Positions 35,801-55,124 of a stretch of DNA of 64,000 nt are shown here, piece by piece. This DNA is from Scatophagus argus (Eukaryota > Chordata > Actinopteri > Scatophagidae), in contig NC_058501.1 of NCBI RefSeq assembly GCF_020382885.2, positions 15,266,501-15,330,500 on the forward strand. Reading direction: 5' to 3'. Below the pieces are notes generated by a model. That model made no database searches, was not told the origin of the DNA, and worked only from the letters and a program-made list of their open reading frames with translations. Both the position numbers and the translations under genes were made by a program. Numbering within the stretch: the first letter of the stretch is position 1; every line of letters starts with the position of its first letter.

Positions 35801-38800
35801 AGGAAGACAGGGGAATGATATTAACAAGAGAGATGATGAAGAGTAAAGATGAGACTTTGGAATCTAAATAATCCCTTCAGGTTGCTTTAGCCCCTTGTTG
35901 TAAGATTTAACAAACCTGTTTGTTTTTCTGATGTGCCTTAGCGAAATCTTCTTTGGCCCTCTGTAACTGGTCCTTTAGCCTGTCGATCTCATACTTCAGT
36001 TCTGCCTCCTGTTCCTGGTGAGATTTTTTTAAGGAGATGATCTCCATGACCTTCTTGTCACACTCTGTCCTCTGCTTCTCCAACTCCAACTTCGCCTTCT
36101 GTAGATCAGCACTGTATCGCTCACGTTCCTGAACAGGGATATGAACAATATGATGGTTAAGTTGCTTCTATTTAGTGAAACAGGTCAGGTCATTGACCTG
36201 TGCGTTAGCGATCATGTGGGCCTGAGTTTATGTTTACTGCACCTGGTTGAGAGACTGAGCGTGGTTAGGGTCCGGTATCTTTTGTTTCATGGTGTTCACT
36301 TTATCCCGGAGGTCCTTTACTTCTTCCTCAAACTCTTCTTTTTCCAGACGAGCTTGAAGGAGTCTAAAAAATGTAGACCAAATATAGCTGAACTAAACAA
36401 ACTGATCCACATAAACAACCACAAAAAGCATTGACTGATTGTCTGATTAGCAGCTTTTGAATTGTATAGGTTTATTGGTTTGTATAGTCAGCTTAATATA
36501 TTTTTGATGAGTCATTATTTAATCTTCAAATAATAAAGAAATAAATCAGCATTTCCTGTTACTAATTAGAAGACAGACATTTTCACAAAGAACGAGTCTG
36601 GAACTTTTTCTTTTGTTACTAAACACAGAAACTTAAGGTCATCCACACAACTTCTTTGTATTCATACAGTCCCGATTCTAAAAAAGTTGGGGATACTGTG
36701 TAAAATGTAAATAAAAACAGAACGCAATCATCTGCAAACAAACTGTGTTCACTGACATCAGTTTTTCTTTGTATATTATCTTTGTAGTGTTTTCAATCAA
36801 GTCTATGTCAAAAAAGAAACAACAAGCAAATTATCACATTCCTACATTACATTCCAACTTTTTAGGAATGTGGGTTGTAGTTTCTGTTTGCATACAGTGT
36901 TACACTGCATGGACACAATGAAAAGGTAAACAGCCACGTAAAAATGTCATGCCCTGAAGTTCAAGACTGTGACTGGTGGTCAGCACAATTTCTGCTGCAA
37001 CCACAGCAACAAGTACTACCAATACTCCCATTAAGAAGCGTGTACATGAGGATCCATGGTACAAATATGAACTTCAGTCAGGAGTTTGAGGTTTTAAGTG
37101 TGGATGGCCTTGGAACTACAGTCAGACAGTTGTTAGTGCAGCTATTCATATCTATAAATCTGCAAATCTGTTCAACTAGTGACTCTCACGGTGCTTCGGG
37201 GCTGCTGGGAGGCTCTCTGACAGAGAGGGGGAGAAACATTGACCAGGTAGAATGGAAGAGAAGAGAGACACACATTAGTAGCACAGTAGGTGCAAAGAGA
37301 AACCATGAAAACAAGGTGACAAAACCCACGTCCAAGTAAACGCTGGAAATCCCAAACCCAGGTAGGTAATAATGAACACACATGTTGAACAATAAGAATA
37401 ATGGAATAAACTCACTCTTGTTTAGTTGTTCTGAGTTCGTCTCTGGTGGCATGAAACTGCTCCATCCAGTGGTTGCTTTCATCTCTACAGTCTTCCAGCT
37501 GCTGCTGTAGGGACCGAACTGACGCATTTACACGCAACCGCTCTGCCTCGATCCCTGCGTGAGACTAGAACAGGACAAAGAAGAATTTAGAGCATATGTG
37601 ACAGTGTCCTCTCCAGTTTCAACGACACCGATTAATATGTAGATAGACAGACTGCTGGGCAGAGCTTTATTTCGAGAGATCAGGTACAAAATGTTGTTTC
37701 TTTCCACTATACAAGAAAAGAATTTGCAGGGGAAGTGGGATAGTGCACCTACACTGAGCATGTTTAGTGCACCTGTGCATGCAGCTTCCCCTCTGCAGAC
37801 ACTCCTGTGTTCTTGTCCTCAGGCTTTCATCAGGGGAGTTCAAGCTTTCATCACAGTACTCAGAGAGGCAGTACACCTGAAGCCATTTTCGTTATATGTC
37901 TATGTACAAAAGATGTTACTGTAAATGTGGGTGCTGTAGAAATAACTTGGATGGAAACTGAAGTGAATATAAATTTAAGCACTAAAATAAGAGTGCTTTT
38001 ATCCAGATTCCAAAGCACAGTGCAGCACGGAATTATAATAGTAAAATATTTTTTTACAGAGATGGGGTGTTAAAGCTTGTATGTCAATATTCATAGTTAA
38101 TGTCAAGCTGGTTTGAAAAGCCTCCCTCTATCTGTGGGTTCGAAGAAGCCTGATCTGCATACACACTAAATACCAATTACAATGAAAGAACCTCTTCTCC
38201 AATTTATTTAATCATATATACAATCTGTAGGGCTCAGATTTGATCTCAGCAGCATGCAGGTAATCCTGTCAAAATATCCTTGAGTTTGAGTCATGGGTGA
38301 TCTACAAGTTAATTCTTGAAAATCACTCCAAACAAATCTACTAAAATCCAGAAAATTGTCATTGTAAAGGAAAAAACTGAGAAACATGAGGAGGTGGTTT
38401 TTCCTCATAGGGACTGTTGTTGAGGGACTGGTTTTCCAGTGTCTAATGGGACAATGAGCTGTATACTGTGTATGTGCACACACCTGGGACACCTGCTCCA
38501 TGCTGCTGCGGAGCTTCTCCATGTCAGCGCTGTACTGCTCTCGGAGCGTCTCCATCTCTTTGTCATGGCCGGCCACCTCTTCCTTCAGAGCTCCTTTGAG
38601 GGCCGTTAGTTCTCTCTCTCTCTGCCTTAAGGTCTCCTCCAGCTTCTGTTTCAGTTGGCACACCTCCATCAGCTGTGCCTGACAAGACATCAGGTCCTGC
38701 AAACACAGAGAACATATAGCATTAACTCCATACTTTTCATCTCTCAGCCCACAGTTTGTACAGGTTTGCTCATTTATAGAAACAAAAATGCTTTCTTAAG

Positions 38801-41621
38801 AAGTAATTTAGTCTTGATTTGAGTCTGAAGTTGTTTTTAAAAATCCATTAGTGGGGTGAGATACTTTCTCTTTATGTATCTGTGTGGGTGTATTTATTTG
38901 AATATGTTTCTGCGATACCGTCTTGTTTCCGTTCTCTCTTCTCAGTTCATCCTGAAACTCAGCCAGCTGGTCCTCCATTTCTCTGACCCGAGCCTCTGCG
39001 TTCTCCCTGTCCATACGCAGCTGAGTCAGCCTGTGAAAAGAGGACGGTCACACGCACACACAACTGAATGATTTGAATTCAACTGACTATGGCACACTTG
39101 TTTGTCTTGTGAATAAGTTACAGTAACTGCTTGTCTTATGAAACTGTTGAGAGCACATCCTTGAAAACAAAATGGGCTTGTTATGCTCCCGTATCACTAT
39201 ACACTATGGTACCCTGGCCCTCCGTCTATGTGTGTGTGTGTGTGTGTGTGTTTGCTGTTGAGTCCTCACTCTGATTGTGTTTCATTTAATTCTTTCTTCT
39301 TCCGGTCCAGCATCTCTCCGAGCTGCAGATTTTCATCCAGACAGGACTCCAGCTCAGCTTTCAGAGCGGGATCAGAATTGCTAACAGAGTCCTACACACG
39401 AGCAGACATGATGAATAAATGAGAACAGTGAAACATTAGACATCAGGCAGCTCTGGTGACATAAACAATGTGCTTTTAGGAAATGTTAAAGCTGGCTTGA
39501 ATTTGCCCACCAATCAATATGCATAAGGGATTAAGTTCTTAGGAGCTATTAGAGATTAAGACCTGCCCACCTTCCTTAAGACAACATATAATGAGTCATT
39601 ATTGGAGTTAGATTATAGTGTGTGTGTGCACCTTTGACTAGCTCAGAGGGCTTTAAGGATTAATCCTCAGATTAATCTGAAGCACACTCCAAGGAACCGA
39701 CCCAGCACTCCTGGTTAGATTATTTAAAAAGACATAAAAAGTCCAAGTACTGTTTCCTGCTCTCGAGCAACCAATGGCTATTTCCTTCACTTTTTTAAGT
39801 TGGTGCTCTCATTTCAAGGAGACTTTGGATGAGTGTTTGTGTGGCACTGGACGTGCAGCATGTAATTAGAGCTGATTTAAAGTGGCAGGTTGCTCTCTGA
39901 ATGTTAACAGGCTCTGCTGGCAGCCAGTTCCAATCAGCCGAGAGAACTGAAGGAAGTTTGGTGGGTCATCCAAGGGAACTACAGTAACAACCAAAAACTC
40001 TAAAATAACTCTAAAATAAAATTGTGTCTTGAATCAAATATTTCACTGCACCTAATAAACTCTTCTAAATTTCTGTATTATCCTGTATTTGTAGTATTTT
40101 TTCTTTTCTCACCCTTCTTTCCTCTTGCAGGGCACTTTGTAGTTCAGCCACCTTTCTTTCAAGCACCCTCTTTTCTCTCATCCACTCTTCCTGGTGTCTT
40201 TCTTTGGGCTGCTCAAAAAAAGGCATATAGGCACATACATGTAAGCAGTACGCTCTTGCCATTTCTTTACCTGACATATGAGTCATATGAGTGTAAGTGC
40301 AAGAACACACGTTTAAGAGATTTCCAAACCTTTAGATTCTGAATCTTCTGAGAGATGACCTTGACTTTGTGCCTGATGATAACATCACTCTCAGTGCTCC
40401 TGAGGGAAGGAAAACAACAAATTTATATGAACCTAATCCTGGATAACCACTGTATTGTGACAAGTCAATAAAATCTCTATGTGTTTGCCAGGACAACATG
40501 TAGGTCCATACCCTTGTCTCAGGATGTTGTATATGGTCTGCATGGCCTGCTCCTCCTCACTGTTCATCTCTGCACTCGGACCCTGGTCCAGCAAAAGGTC
40601 AGGAGTCACCTTGAGACATAGATCAGAAAACTACTCTTGCAATGTCCCATATTATGTGGTGTTCTAAACTCACTGCAAGTGTATGTCCAGCCAAAAAACA
40701 TTTCATTCTCACCTGTGCCTCAGTCAGATTGGCCTGTGGCATCTCCACAGCAGCATGCCACTGATTAGAGGAGTGTCCTGGAAATTTCGTGACAGCACCC
40801 TGGCTGCGTCCCAAGCTGCTGTGAGTTGAAGATGGAGGAGAGGTGTAGGCAATGGGGGTGAGGAGAGGAGGTGTAGCCCTGGGGTCTTGTTGCACAGGAG
40901 GGTGTCCTCTCTGTTGGACTCCAGTGTTACCACCATCAAATCTGTTTATCAGTCTGTTGACAGGAGTCTGCCTCTGATTAGAGGGTTGCTCATTTGTTTG
41001 TCGAGATGAGTCAGAGTAGTCCTGACTGCTCCTCAGTGGCCCGTTGAGCCGTGCTTTGTACGAACCATCCCACATATTCCTCTCCACATCCCTCTCTCCA
41101 CCCCTAACATGCCAGACCTCTTCTCTCTCTGCCCTTTGTCCAATTCCCCCATCCAGATTCCCATAACTACCAGACTTCCCATCCCCTGGTGGCCGAGACA
41201 GCTTAAAATCCTCTTTGCCTGCCCCTCCTTCTCCATCTCTGTCCAGCAGCGAGCCATGAGACTGGGCCCTGCGTAGTGCGCCTCCCTGCCCTCCTCCTCC
41301 TCCCGCTCCTCCTACATCTCCCCCTTCTGTTCCTGGCTCTGCCTTCTCTCTCCTCCGAGGAAGGCTATTATAACCGGAAGGGTACTGGGTCCGGAGCTGG
41401 ACCCCGTATGAGTCTCCTTTCTCTCCATCCTTGAGGAACACATATGGCTGACCAGCAATGCCCTGCACCCTGACTGCCACGCCGTATTTGGAGGGGGCCT
41501 GAGCCTTGGTCTTGGGCTGGGATCCGGGCTGCCCCCCACCAGCGTCACAGAGGTCATTGATGAAGCGGATCTGGACACCATAGTCCACTGGGATCTTCTG
41601 ACCTGAAGATGGTGTGCTCAT
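32314..41621 (-). CDS. cgn: Cingulin, tight-junction scaffold
   Basis: Nineteen coding exons are 41621-40713, 40609-40512, 40399-40330, 40211-40113, 39391-39270, 39030-38919, 38696-38484, 37564-37416, 36363-36243, 36128-35916, 35792-35571, 35472-35224, 35080-34910, 34643-34482, 34170-33997, 33788-33670, 33333-33225, 33145-32982 and 32449-32314. They total 3,612 bp and 1,203 aa, and every junction keeps frame. The head (1 to about 330) is disordered, with VDYGVQIRF at 12-20 and [14 protein letters not shown] at 46-59, the conserved N-terminal region tied to ZO-1 binding and junction recruitment. Residues from about 340 to 1150 form a myosin-like rod ([33 protein letters not shown]). The acidic tail ends [20 protein letters not shown], nearly identical to mammals. 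Cingulin links tight junctions to actin, microtubules and RhoA regulators (GEF-H1, p114RhoGEF). The start is the first Met after an acceptor (TTGCCAG|CATGAG); exon 1 is noncoding, near 46.4 kb. CGNL1 is excluded by the tail and synteny. Confidence 0.97.
32541..32557 (-). promoter_or_regulatory. CTCF-like motif in last cgn intron
   Basis: The minus strand reads TGCCAGCAGAGGGTGCA, matching the CTCF core CCAGCAGRGGGYRC. It lies about 100 bp upstream of the last cgn coding exon. Confidence 0.55.
32850..32877. repeat. (CT)14 microsatellite in last cgn intron
   Basis: A perfect CT run in the intron between the last two cgn coding exons; on the transcribed strand it is (GA)n. Confidence 0.92.
34879..34901. 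repeat. (CAAA)n run next to a cgn donor
   Basis: About five CAAA units lie immediately downstream of the cgn exon 13 donor (GTGCGTGTTT at 34909-34900 on the minus strand), so the start of this intron is T/G-rich in the transcript. Confidence 0.8.
36665..36879. mobile_element. Internally deleted Tc1/mariner-like MITE
   Basis: The left end after a TA dinucleotide reads CAGTCCCGATTCTAAAAAAG then TTGGGGATACTGTGTAAAAT. The right end reads CATTCCAACTTTTTAGGAAT then GTGGGTTGTA. These are diverged inverted repeats of a widespread teleost Tc1-like family whose full copies carry a transposase. Here only about 215 bp remain, flanked by TA as expected for this superfamily. It lies in cgn intron 8. Confidence 0.8.
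39228..39251. repeat. (TG)n microsatellite
   Basis: About twelve TG units in cgn intron 5, within 25 bp of the donor of the exon ending at 39270. Confidence 0.88.
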
Positions 41622-41622
41622 G

Positions 41623-44600
41623 CTGGCAACAGAGCAGAGAGCAGGATAAAGAAAAGAAGGAAGCAAGAACATGGTTAGATTTTGGCTCGTTTTCTGTACC
41701 TGATCAAAAGACTAGCTCTTTGCTTGGCTCTAGTATTTTCATACCTCAAACTGTATTCATTTGGCGAATGCTTTATCTACAGAGTAACAGTTAATCCTAC
41801 ACATACACTTCAAGAACACTTCAACATGTGGTCAACCAACCCTACAAATAATCTGCTCTACCACCCGTGTATAAATGAGCCAATAAGAAACAAAAAAAAT
41901 GCTCCTTATTGTTCCATAAATATGCCAAACAAGGTTTGAGGTAACTCAAAAACTACATCACCATTATTTAGTTAGCCCACCAAGAAGCAGCAGCAAGTTT
42001 ATTTTTTTAGTGAAAAGTCATGCTTAGTATCTCTGGGGAATCTGTACCAAGATTATTTGTTTGGTTTATGTGTACATTTTGCGTTGATATATTTTATCAT
42101 ATTCTTCTTCAATATCAGTATCGGCCCAATCAATCCACCATCAGTCTGGTTGTAAACCTGACTGCTACAGTACAATCAATAGCCAGGTTAACATACCACA
42201 GCTTGTCTGTCAAATTAGAGGATCAAACAAAAGATAAAGAGAAATTCATTAGCACACAACCCTGAAATGTCAAAGCCTTGTGAGACAAACGCAGCAATGC
42301 AACCTTGCTTTGAACAAATACAGATTTATAGGCTGTAACACTTAGTTTCTGGCTCTTGACTGCTTGCGTGGACTTTGACTTCAGTGCACTCCATTAGTCA
42401 TTAACCTGAAAGCACACACCCACATATCACTTTCCCCTTGTAAGGACCAGCTAAACCTTTCCCAACTTTTGGAAGTTTTCCCAGCCAGATACTAAACCTA
42501 TCAACCCTCAACAAAACTTAGACAACTTGAATATAGAGAGGTAGCACCGAAACTATTAAGGATCATTTCATTCTTTTAAACTGTAATTTCTCCACTAGTT
42601 TTGTTTTGCTTGACTACCTAATCCTCCCTTTTCTATACTCTGATAGCCCTTGTTGAGTAATTCTGAAACTATGCCCCTTCAACTGATCACACCTACTGTA
42701 TGTCAAAGTAAGTGATAAGTCACTGCCAACCTTATTTGGCAACAACCCAAAGTACTGAACATTTTGGTTATAATGTGGAATGAGTGATCATTGCCTTGGG
42801 TTAGGTTACATTGCGAGATCTTATCTGTCCATTACACAGGCATGGTTCGGTAAATAACTTCACTCCCTCCTGACCTCTGCACCTTCTACTTCCTCTCCAC
42901 AGCTTTCCAAGGTGAGAGACAGAAGGTGGGACGAAAGACTGAAAGAAAAGGTGAAGTGAGAGAGAAAGAGAGAAGAAAATACACTCAGCTTTTCTTCTCT
43001 TATCAGTGCCTTGTGTGATAAAATCTAAAGTCAAGCTGTTCCTGTGAACAACCCTCACCCCCAATCCCAATGCACACAAAAAAGCACCGACTGCAAAAGT
43101 AACCATCAAATAGGGAACTCTGTTTTGCACTGACACATGCACCCATACATTATTGAATGCCTACACACGTTTTTACATTTCTATACAGATTTTGGAAGTT
43201 GTTATGACGCAGCCCAAAAAAAGCCAAGCCATTGTGAAGAAGAGCAGTCAGCAAAGTGAGCCAAAGTGAGTGTGCCTGCTGTGGAATTTTCCAGAAAAGG
43301 TGAATTAAAATGTCTGGACTGGCAGTGAGCAAAGTACCATGACATGAATGACCTTCTGAGGGTATCTGTGCGCTTGTGGTGCGTAAGCATCGTCTGCAGA
43401 CAGACCTGCTCATCACACGAGCACAGTTAGTTGATTTTTTCCCACCCTTTGGGAACCACAGAGGAAGCACTATGTCACAACACATTTGTGCAGTCTAGCA
43501 TGAAGTCTGCAGCCAACTGCCTTCACAGCAAGGACAAGCAAATATGTCATGCACTGACAAACGGGCTACAGACACACCATATGACGAGTGCAGCCCATTG
43601 ATTTAATGTGAAATGCCGATAAACGATCTGTAGCATCTAAGTGTGGCCAACAGACCTATAGATAAGATAAGTAAATGTAAAGTAGTAACAAAACATTTCT
43701 TAATATCTGTTCATCTGCATCCCTTCATCAGTTTAATTTTTCTATGTCACTGAGGAAGAATGCCGTCCCGAGTCCAAAAGGGGACAGGGGTGAGGGGAAA
43801 CCCATCCTATTGTTCGGTTGATGTGGGGCAGAAAATGAGGGCAGCAATTCTGAAATTGCCAAAAGGATCCCCTTGCTTGTTCATTTACACTGTTTACCTG
43901 ATTATGACTGATTATAAGTCTATTTCAGCCCTGGAATTTTTGTCCTCATACACCTTCATATTTAAAGAAAGATATCAAACAAGTTCTTCTGTAAATCCAT
44001 TTGGTCATATGCCGTCTGTGTTGTGATATTAACCTGTCAGTCGCACTTGCTTGCTTTATTTCCTTCAGAGATCTCAGATAGTTGATTAATTAATTAGTGA
44101 GTAAATGGTGATGGCTCTCTGGATTTTTATTATGTTGGAGCATTTTGTAAATCGAAGGAATAACGGAATAAATAATGTGAAGGTTTATCAATAATTTAAA
44201 AAACTGTTGCAGGCCCAACCTTTAAGTGGACTCAAACCACTTGTGTGATTAATAGGACGGACTTTAACAACAGACCAACACACAACAGACTTTTGCAGGC
44301 TTGCTTTCCCAGCTAAGAGTCCTTTTGGGATTCTGTTGCCAGTCATGTTAGCCTGAAGTTATGCTGACAGGCTCTGTGCCTCTGGCCTCAAATTGAATAC
44401 TCGCACAGTAAATTGAATTGGAGCTGCTTCTCTGTTAAGATCCGAGATGGAATGGAAAATATAATTAGGAGATTACAGCATCTGTAGAGAGAAATGCAAC
44501 AACAGCAATGTGCGGAGTCATGAAAGTGCCTCTGCTGACTCAACAAGGTTCATATGACCCAAACATCTCCGGCCTAAAACTGATACAGCTGCAGAGAGCA

Positions 44601-45445
44601 GCTCAGGCTATCTTAGTCAAAACTTATGATAATGACTACACAAGGCCTGAAAATTTTGTATTTGCTGTGCTTCATATGCAAATCTATCCATCTGTAATAT
44701 TGAATTATAACAACAGCAAATTAACTATCTGGCATGACAGATTAGAAGTTTGTGCCAACTATGTTTAATGCAATATCGTGTGTGAGTGGAGAGATTCACA
44801 AGCTATTTCAAGTCTGGCTATAGTCTAGAGGGCAAATTGAGAAAAAAGCTCGCAATTTAGATTGTGGATAATGATTGCAATTAAATAGATCATGTTATTA
44901 TTTTTTGGCCAGATTGTCCACCCCCAGATAGAACTTTGGAAGTGCTGAGAGATAAATCTCTTTAGAAACATGTAAAAGAGTAGTTTGCCCCTTTTCCTTC
45001 AGGTAAATGATTAAGTTTTACAGGCTTGACCTGGAAAACAGAAACATGGACGTACAAGTAACAGCGATGGGCAAAATAGTAGCTCACAGCACACCTTATG
45101 TGTCCTTTAAGGACAGGAAACCTCTTAGTCCTCAGGGTGTTCTCCCCCTCCATTGCATTCTTGACATAAAACCTGACTCTCTCTCCCTCTCCAGCAGTCA
45201 ATCGCTCTCCAAACCTGCCACTGCTCCTCTTTCACACTCAAAACAAACAGCCATTTATTCCTCCTTTCAAATCCAAAGAACTTCATTGGCATGACAAAGG
45301 GAGACGTCAGTGTTACCAAATAGTACACAAATGACACCATATTAGGAACACATAATTACGCTCCTCCCTTTTCCCACATTCCAGACACTTGTTTCTCTCT
45401 GTCCTCTTCACTTACACAGGCGAGGGTGTATCTGTGAGCGAGTGT

Positions 45446-45480
<35 letters not shown>

Positions 45481-46362
45481 TGTGAGACAGACAGACAGAG
45501 AGAGAGAGAGAAACTGATTTATGGCATTTTAAGTCAATTCATGGGATTCGTACCTGTAACATTGGGGAAGTCCAATCACTCTGTGCAGAATTAAGAATTG
45601 CTACCAGCTTAAACTTTTTTTTTGCCACATTCATTCTGCTTTAAAACGAAACTGTGTCACCATGGTCAACACTTCTTTCTCGCCTGCATCATCAGTTTCA
45701 TCTGACTCAAGCTTAATCTTTAAAAGCATCTCCGCTTTATAGACCAGCTACTCAGTATGTCAGGCTATGTTATTATTATCTTGCAGAGATTCAAAGTGAG
45801 GGTTTTAAATGTGATTACATATAGCATACGAGTCTTAAACAACGTCTCAGGCGCGTTGTTTGTTCTTCTTTGTTTGTTTCTAAGGGCACAATTTTTCCAG
45901 TGACAAATCCCCCTGGTGCACAAGGCAGAGACACAGCTTACGCATAGAAATCGTACCTGTTTTGGAATGAAACAACTTTTAAATACGAAAGTCTTCACTT
46001 GCAGAAACTTATAGTCACCCAGAGAGCACTTTTAACATTAACATCTGAAGACATCGCTCATATACTGTATATTTCATACTACATTAATGGGCGTATTCAA
46101 AAGTTGTTATGGAGTAACGTTAGCTGGGAGCACCGGTCCCTAACGTTACTTTATCCATCCAACTAATGTTAGCAAACAAGCTAAACAGGCTAATGTAAAA
46201 AATTTCAGTAACACAAGACTGAAAGAAATTATTACACAACCAACTTAACCGAAGAAATATGCGTCACACAGCATCAAAAACTCCCACAAAGAGCTTAACT
46301 GATCGTGTCAGTCTGGTTTAGCTGTCTGGCTATAAGAAGTCCAAAACCAAGAGTAAAGTTAC
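41623..46362 (-). other. cgn intron 1 (5'-UTR intron)
   Basis: No coding sequence is supported. It holds a (GT)15 run at 45448-45478 followed by a (GA)n run near 45497-45510, and otherwise unremarkable AT-rich sequence. A segment at about 44080-44220 may be a much decayed ATTAATCG-type repeat. Confidence 0.65.
45448..45510. repeat. Compound (GT)n-(GACA)n-(GA)n microsatellite
   Basis: About fifteen GT units, a short GACA run and then GA units, in cgn intron 1. Confidence 0.93.
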
Positions 46363-46520
46363 CTCCTTCCCTGAAGTTATTCCTCCGCTTCCTCTGAGAA
46401 TACTCGCTTCCTTTATGTCGATGATAATTCAAATACTTTCGCAGACATTCATAAAAGTCCACGCAGATAACGTGGGTGGCAAAACAACTAAACGCAACAA
46501 GTTCATCATACTGCGACTGC
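46363..46520 (-). other. Probable noncoding first exon and promoter of cgn
   Basis: The minus strand has a good donor (GGAG|GTAACTTTACTC) ending an exon at 46363. The start of the exon is not defined; a more GC-rich stretch at about 46520-46640 is the likely core promoter. There is no ATG-headed frame joining to the cgn coding exon, so it would be 5' UTR. Confidence 0.45.
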
Positions 46521-46841
46521 AACCTGTTACCTTTGTCGGGGATGTAACCGTCCCGCCCAGCCTCTCCGGACAGAGAGCTGTGATTGGACTAGGGAGCTGA
46601 TGTAGGCGGGACTATAGATGGTGGCCACGTTCGCTATTGGTGGAATTTTTAGGTCAGTCATTTGTTATGCTGAACCTTTTTATTACCTTTTCGCTGAAAT
46701 ACGGAAGCCAGTATATTCAGTCCAGATGAAACAAACAAAAACACCAACGGTACGAGCGTGAGAAGCGACGCTTTTTCAGGATCAGTGACGGAGCAAAGTG
46801 AATACAGATTGGTTCCCCATTATGTTTGTTTGTCCAATTTA

Positions 46842-46856
46842 CCAATAGATGGCGCA
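46842..46856 (+). promoter_or_regulatory. CTCF-like motif between cgn and she
   Basis: CCAATAGATGGCGCA matches the CTCF core CCANNAGRTGGCRC. It lies between the divergent cgn and she 5' ends, where an insulator would separate an epithelial gene from a signalling adaptor. Confidence 0.5.
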
Positions 46857-46859
46857 CCC

Positions 46860-47999
46860 ATCTGCTGGTGGTTCAGCAGCATCTTCAAGGGTCAGTCTGT
46901 TACAAGTGCATGACCCACAGTATTATCATACGGTTATTATTATTAAACTATTTTATACAAATGTCTCTTGGATTGGTTTAATATACAAGTTGGCTTGTTT
47001 GCTTCTTGTTGCCTTCTTTCATATAATTTTACATCGATTATGTTAAGGATTTTAGAATTGAATTTGATTTTTGTTTGTTAGTTTGATTCTGATTTTGCAG
47101 CATGCTTAGTTTTGGCTTTAGTTATTGTCGCGTATTTTGACCAGGACACTTTGGAAAAGGTTGATCTAACTAACCTTTTCTTTGTTAAATATGGACTAAA
47201 ATATACAATAAAAACAACAATTTAATTCAATTTTCATTTACTCATTTACTCATCTTAAAATTAATTCTTGTAGGCAGACTTGTGCATTGAAAATAACAAA
47301 AACTAAGTACACAAACAAAACTCCAAATTCTTAAATAATTGTGCAATACCTTGTAAATGTCAGATAATGACCTACATGTTTCTTATTGTCAGGCGTCTTG
47401 GCAGGAGACCGACTACAGTTAAACTTTTGAGATTTTCAGAAGGATGTTGTTGTGTGTCCATTGAAATTGTTACAGTAAAACTCCTTCCCTGTCCCGTACA
47501 CACAGCCCCTCCCCAAACTCCAGCGACATCCCACAGTCTGCGCACACAACTTTCCTCTCCATCTCTTCACTTGATCTGGTCGACAGACTGGACGAATCAT
47601 CTCACGCTCCGGGAATGGGATCTCTACTGGGTGCAAAGAAAAACTTCGATTTCTTTCGAGTTTACGCTCTCCAGAAGCTACTTTTCAAACTGCAGGGATA
47701 GTTGTTACTACAGGTGCAGGGTGACAGCAACAAAGAGTCACTGGCCAGTGACCTCCAAGACGCACCAGAAGTTTCAGATGCTAGAAATCAGTTCAGCACC
47801 ATGAAGTGCTGAATTTGTTGACCAGGCGACTCTTCGCACTTGAAACCACAGTAACTTCAACCGCGGCGTGCGTAAATATCTGTGCGTAAAGTCGGAGCTG
47901 CTGAGTTGTAGTGAGGTAGCTAATGAGGGATAAAAAGTATAAAAAACAGCTGGTTTGTTAACTTTAAAATTGGTGAAAATTGTTAATATCTTGACAGCC
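46860..47999 (+). other. she 5' flank and 5' UTR
   Basis: About 1.1 kb with no supported gene. The she start codon is preceded by a plausible 5' UTR with an upstream in-frame ATG at 47955. No TATA box is obvious. Confidence 0.5.
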
Positions 48000-54257
<6,258 letters not shown>

Positions 54258-55118
54258 ACACACATAAAGGACAAACAAACACACTGAGACATAAATACAG
54301 ATGTACAGAGATGTGTATTACACTTGTAGGCACAAAGACTCCCACATTAACTTGTTAATACTATGTGTGAACACACATACCCAAGGATATGCTACTTTGG
54401 ATTTGTCCTGTGTATTACCCTAATGAGTTTATGGTTGTATCTCTTCCATGCATTATCTAGTGGTGAAAGTCAAACACTAAAATAACCACTGATCACATTG
54501 TTATACTGTTAATTTTCACTAAATGGGAATCCACAAGACACACACATCCTACCAAATTTACACAAGATTATACACAAGCCTGGTGTATTTGCTCTACTGC
54601 CTTTACAGAGCAGAATCATATAAACCAAACTGATTTCTGTGATACCTGAAACAATGCACATGCAGCACTGCACTTAGAATAATCAATCAGACATCTGAAG
54701 GAAGTGGAGAGGATTATAATGACCTCATGGGATGCCCTTACAGCGAGCTGCTGACATAATCAATTATCACCATGCAATCTAGTTAGGCGTGGCCTGTGAG
54801 ATCAATACACCTGTTCAGAGTATATTCATTCATCCATCTGACCTGCCAATCAGCCTATTGATCTATCCTGAAAATCAGACTCATTTGCCAACCACTCTGT
54901 CTGTCAAGAAAAAAAGCTTTATTGATTAGATAATTAGAGCTAGTGTAATGGGAGGGCTTACTTTATTGTGAATGAACTGACCTGCTTTTCCCTAAAATTT
55001 ACCTATGCATAAATGATGTATGTATGAAGCAATTGATTGATATTGTCAGATCTTGTCTCAGACCAACCACACAATGATGTGGCCTGTGTGTTATTTGTTG
55101 CAAGACTTTTATTCAGTA

Positions 55119-55124
55119 AATAAA
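55119..55124 (+). terminator. she polyadenylation signal
   Basis: AATAAA about 860 bp after the she stop codon, near a T-rich stretch, giving a 3' UTR of about 54258-55145. Confidence 0.65.

Noticed and set aside
44080-44220. Possible third ATTAATCG-type repeat copy
   Set aside because: Only a few short words match; too decayed to call.
47955-47999. Upstream in-frame ATG for she (15 extra codons)
   Set aside because: The context is weaker, and the extra residues (MLTLKLVKIVNILTA) do not match SHE; MAKWFRDFP has a strong Kozak context.
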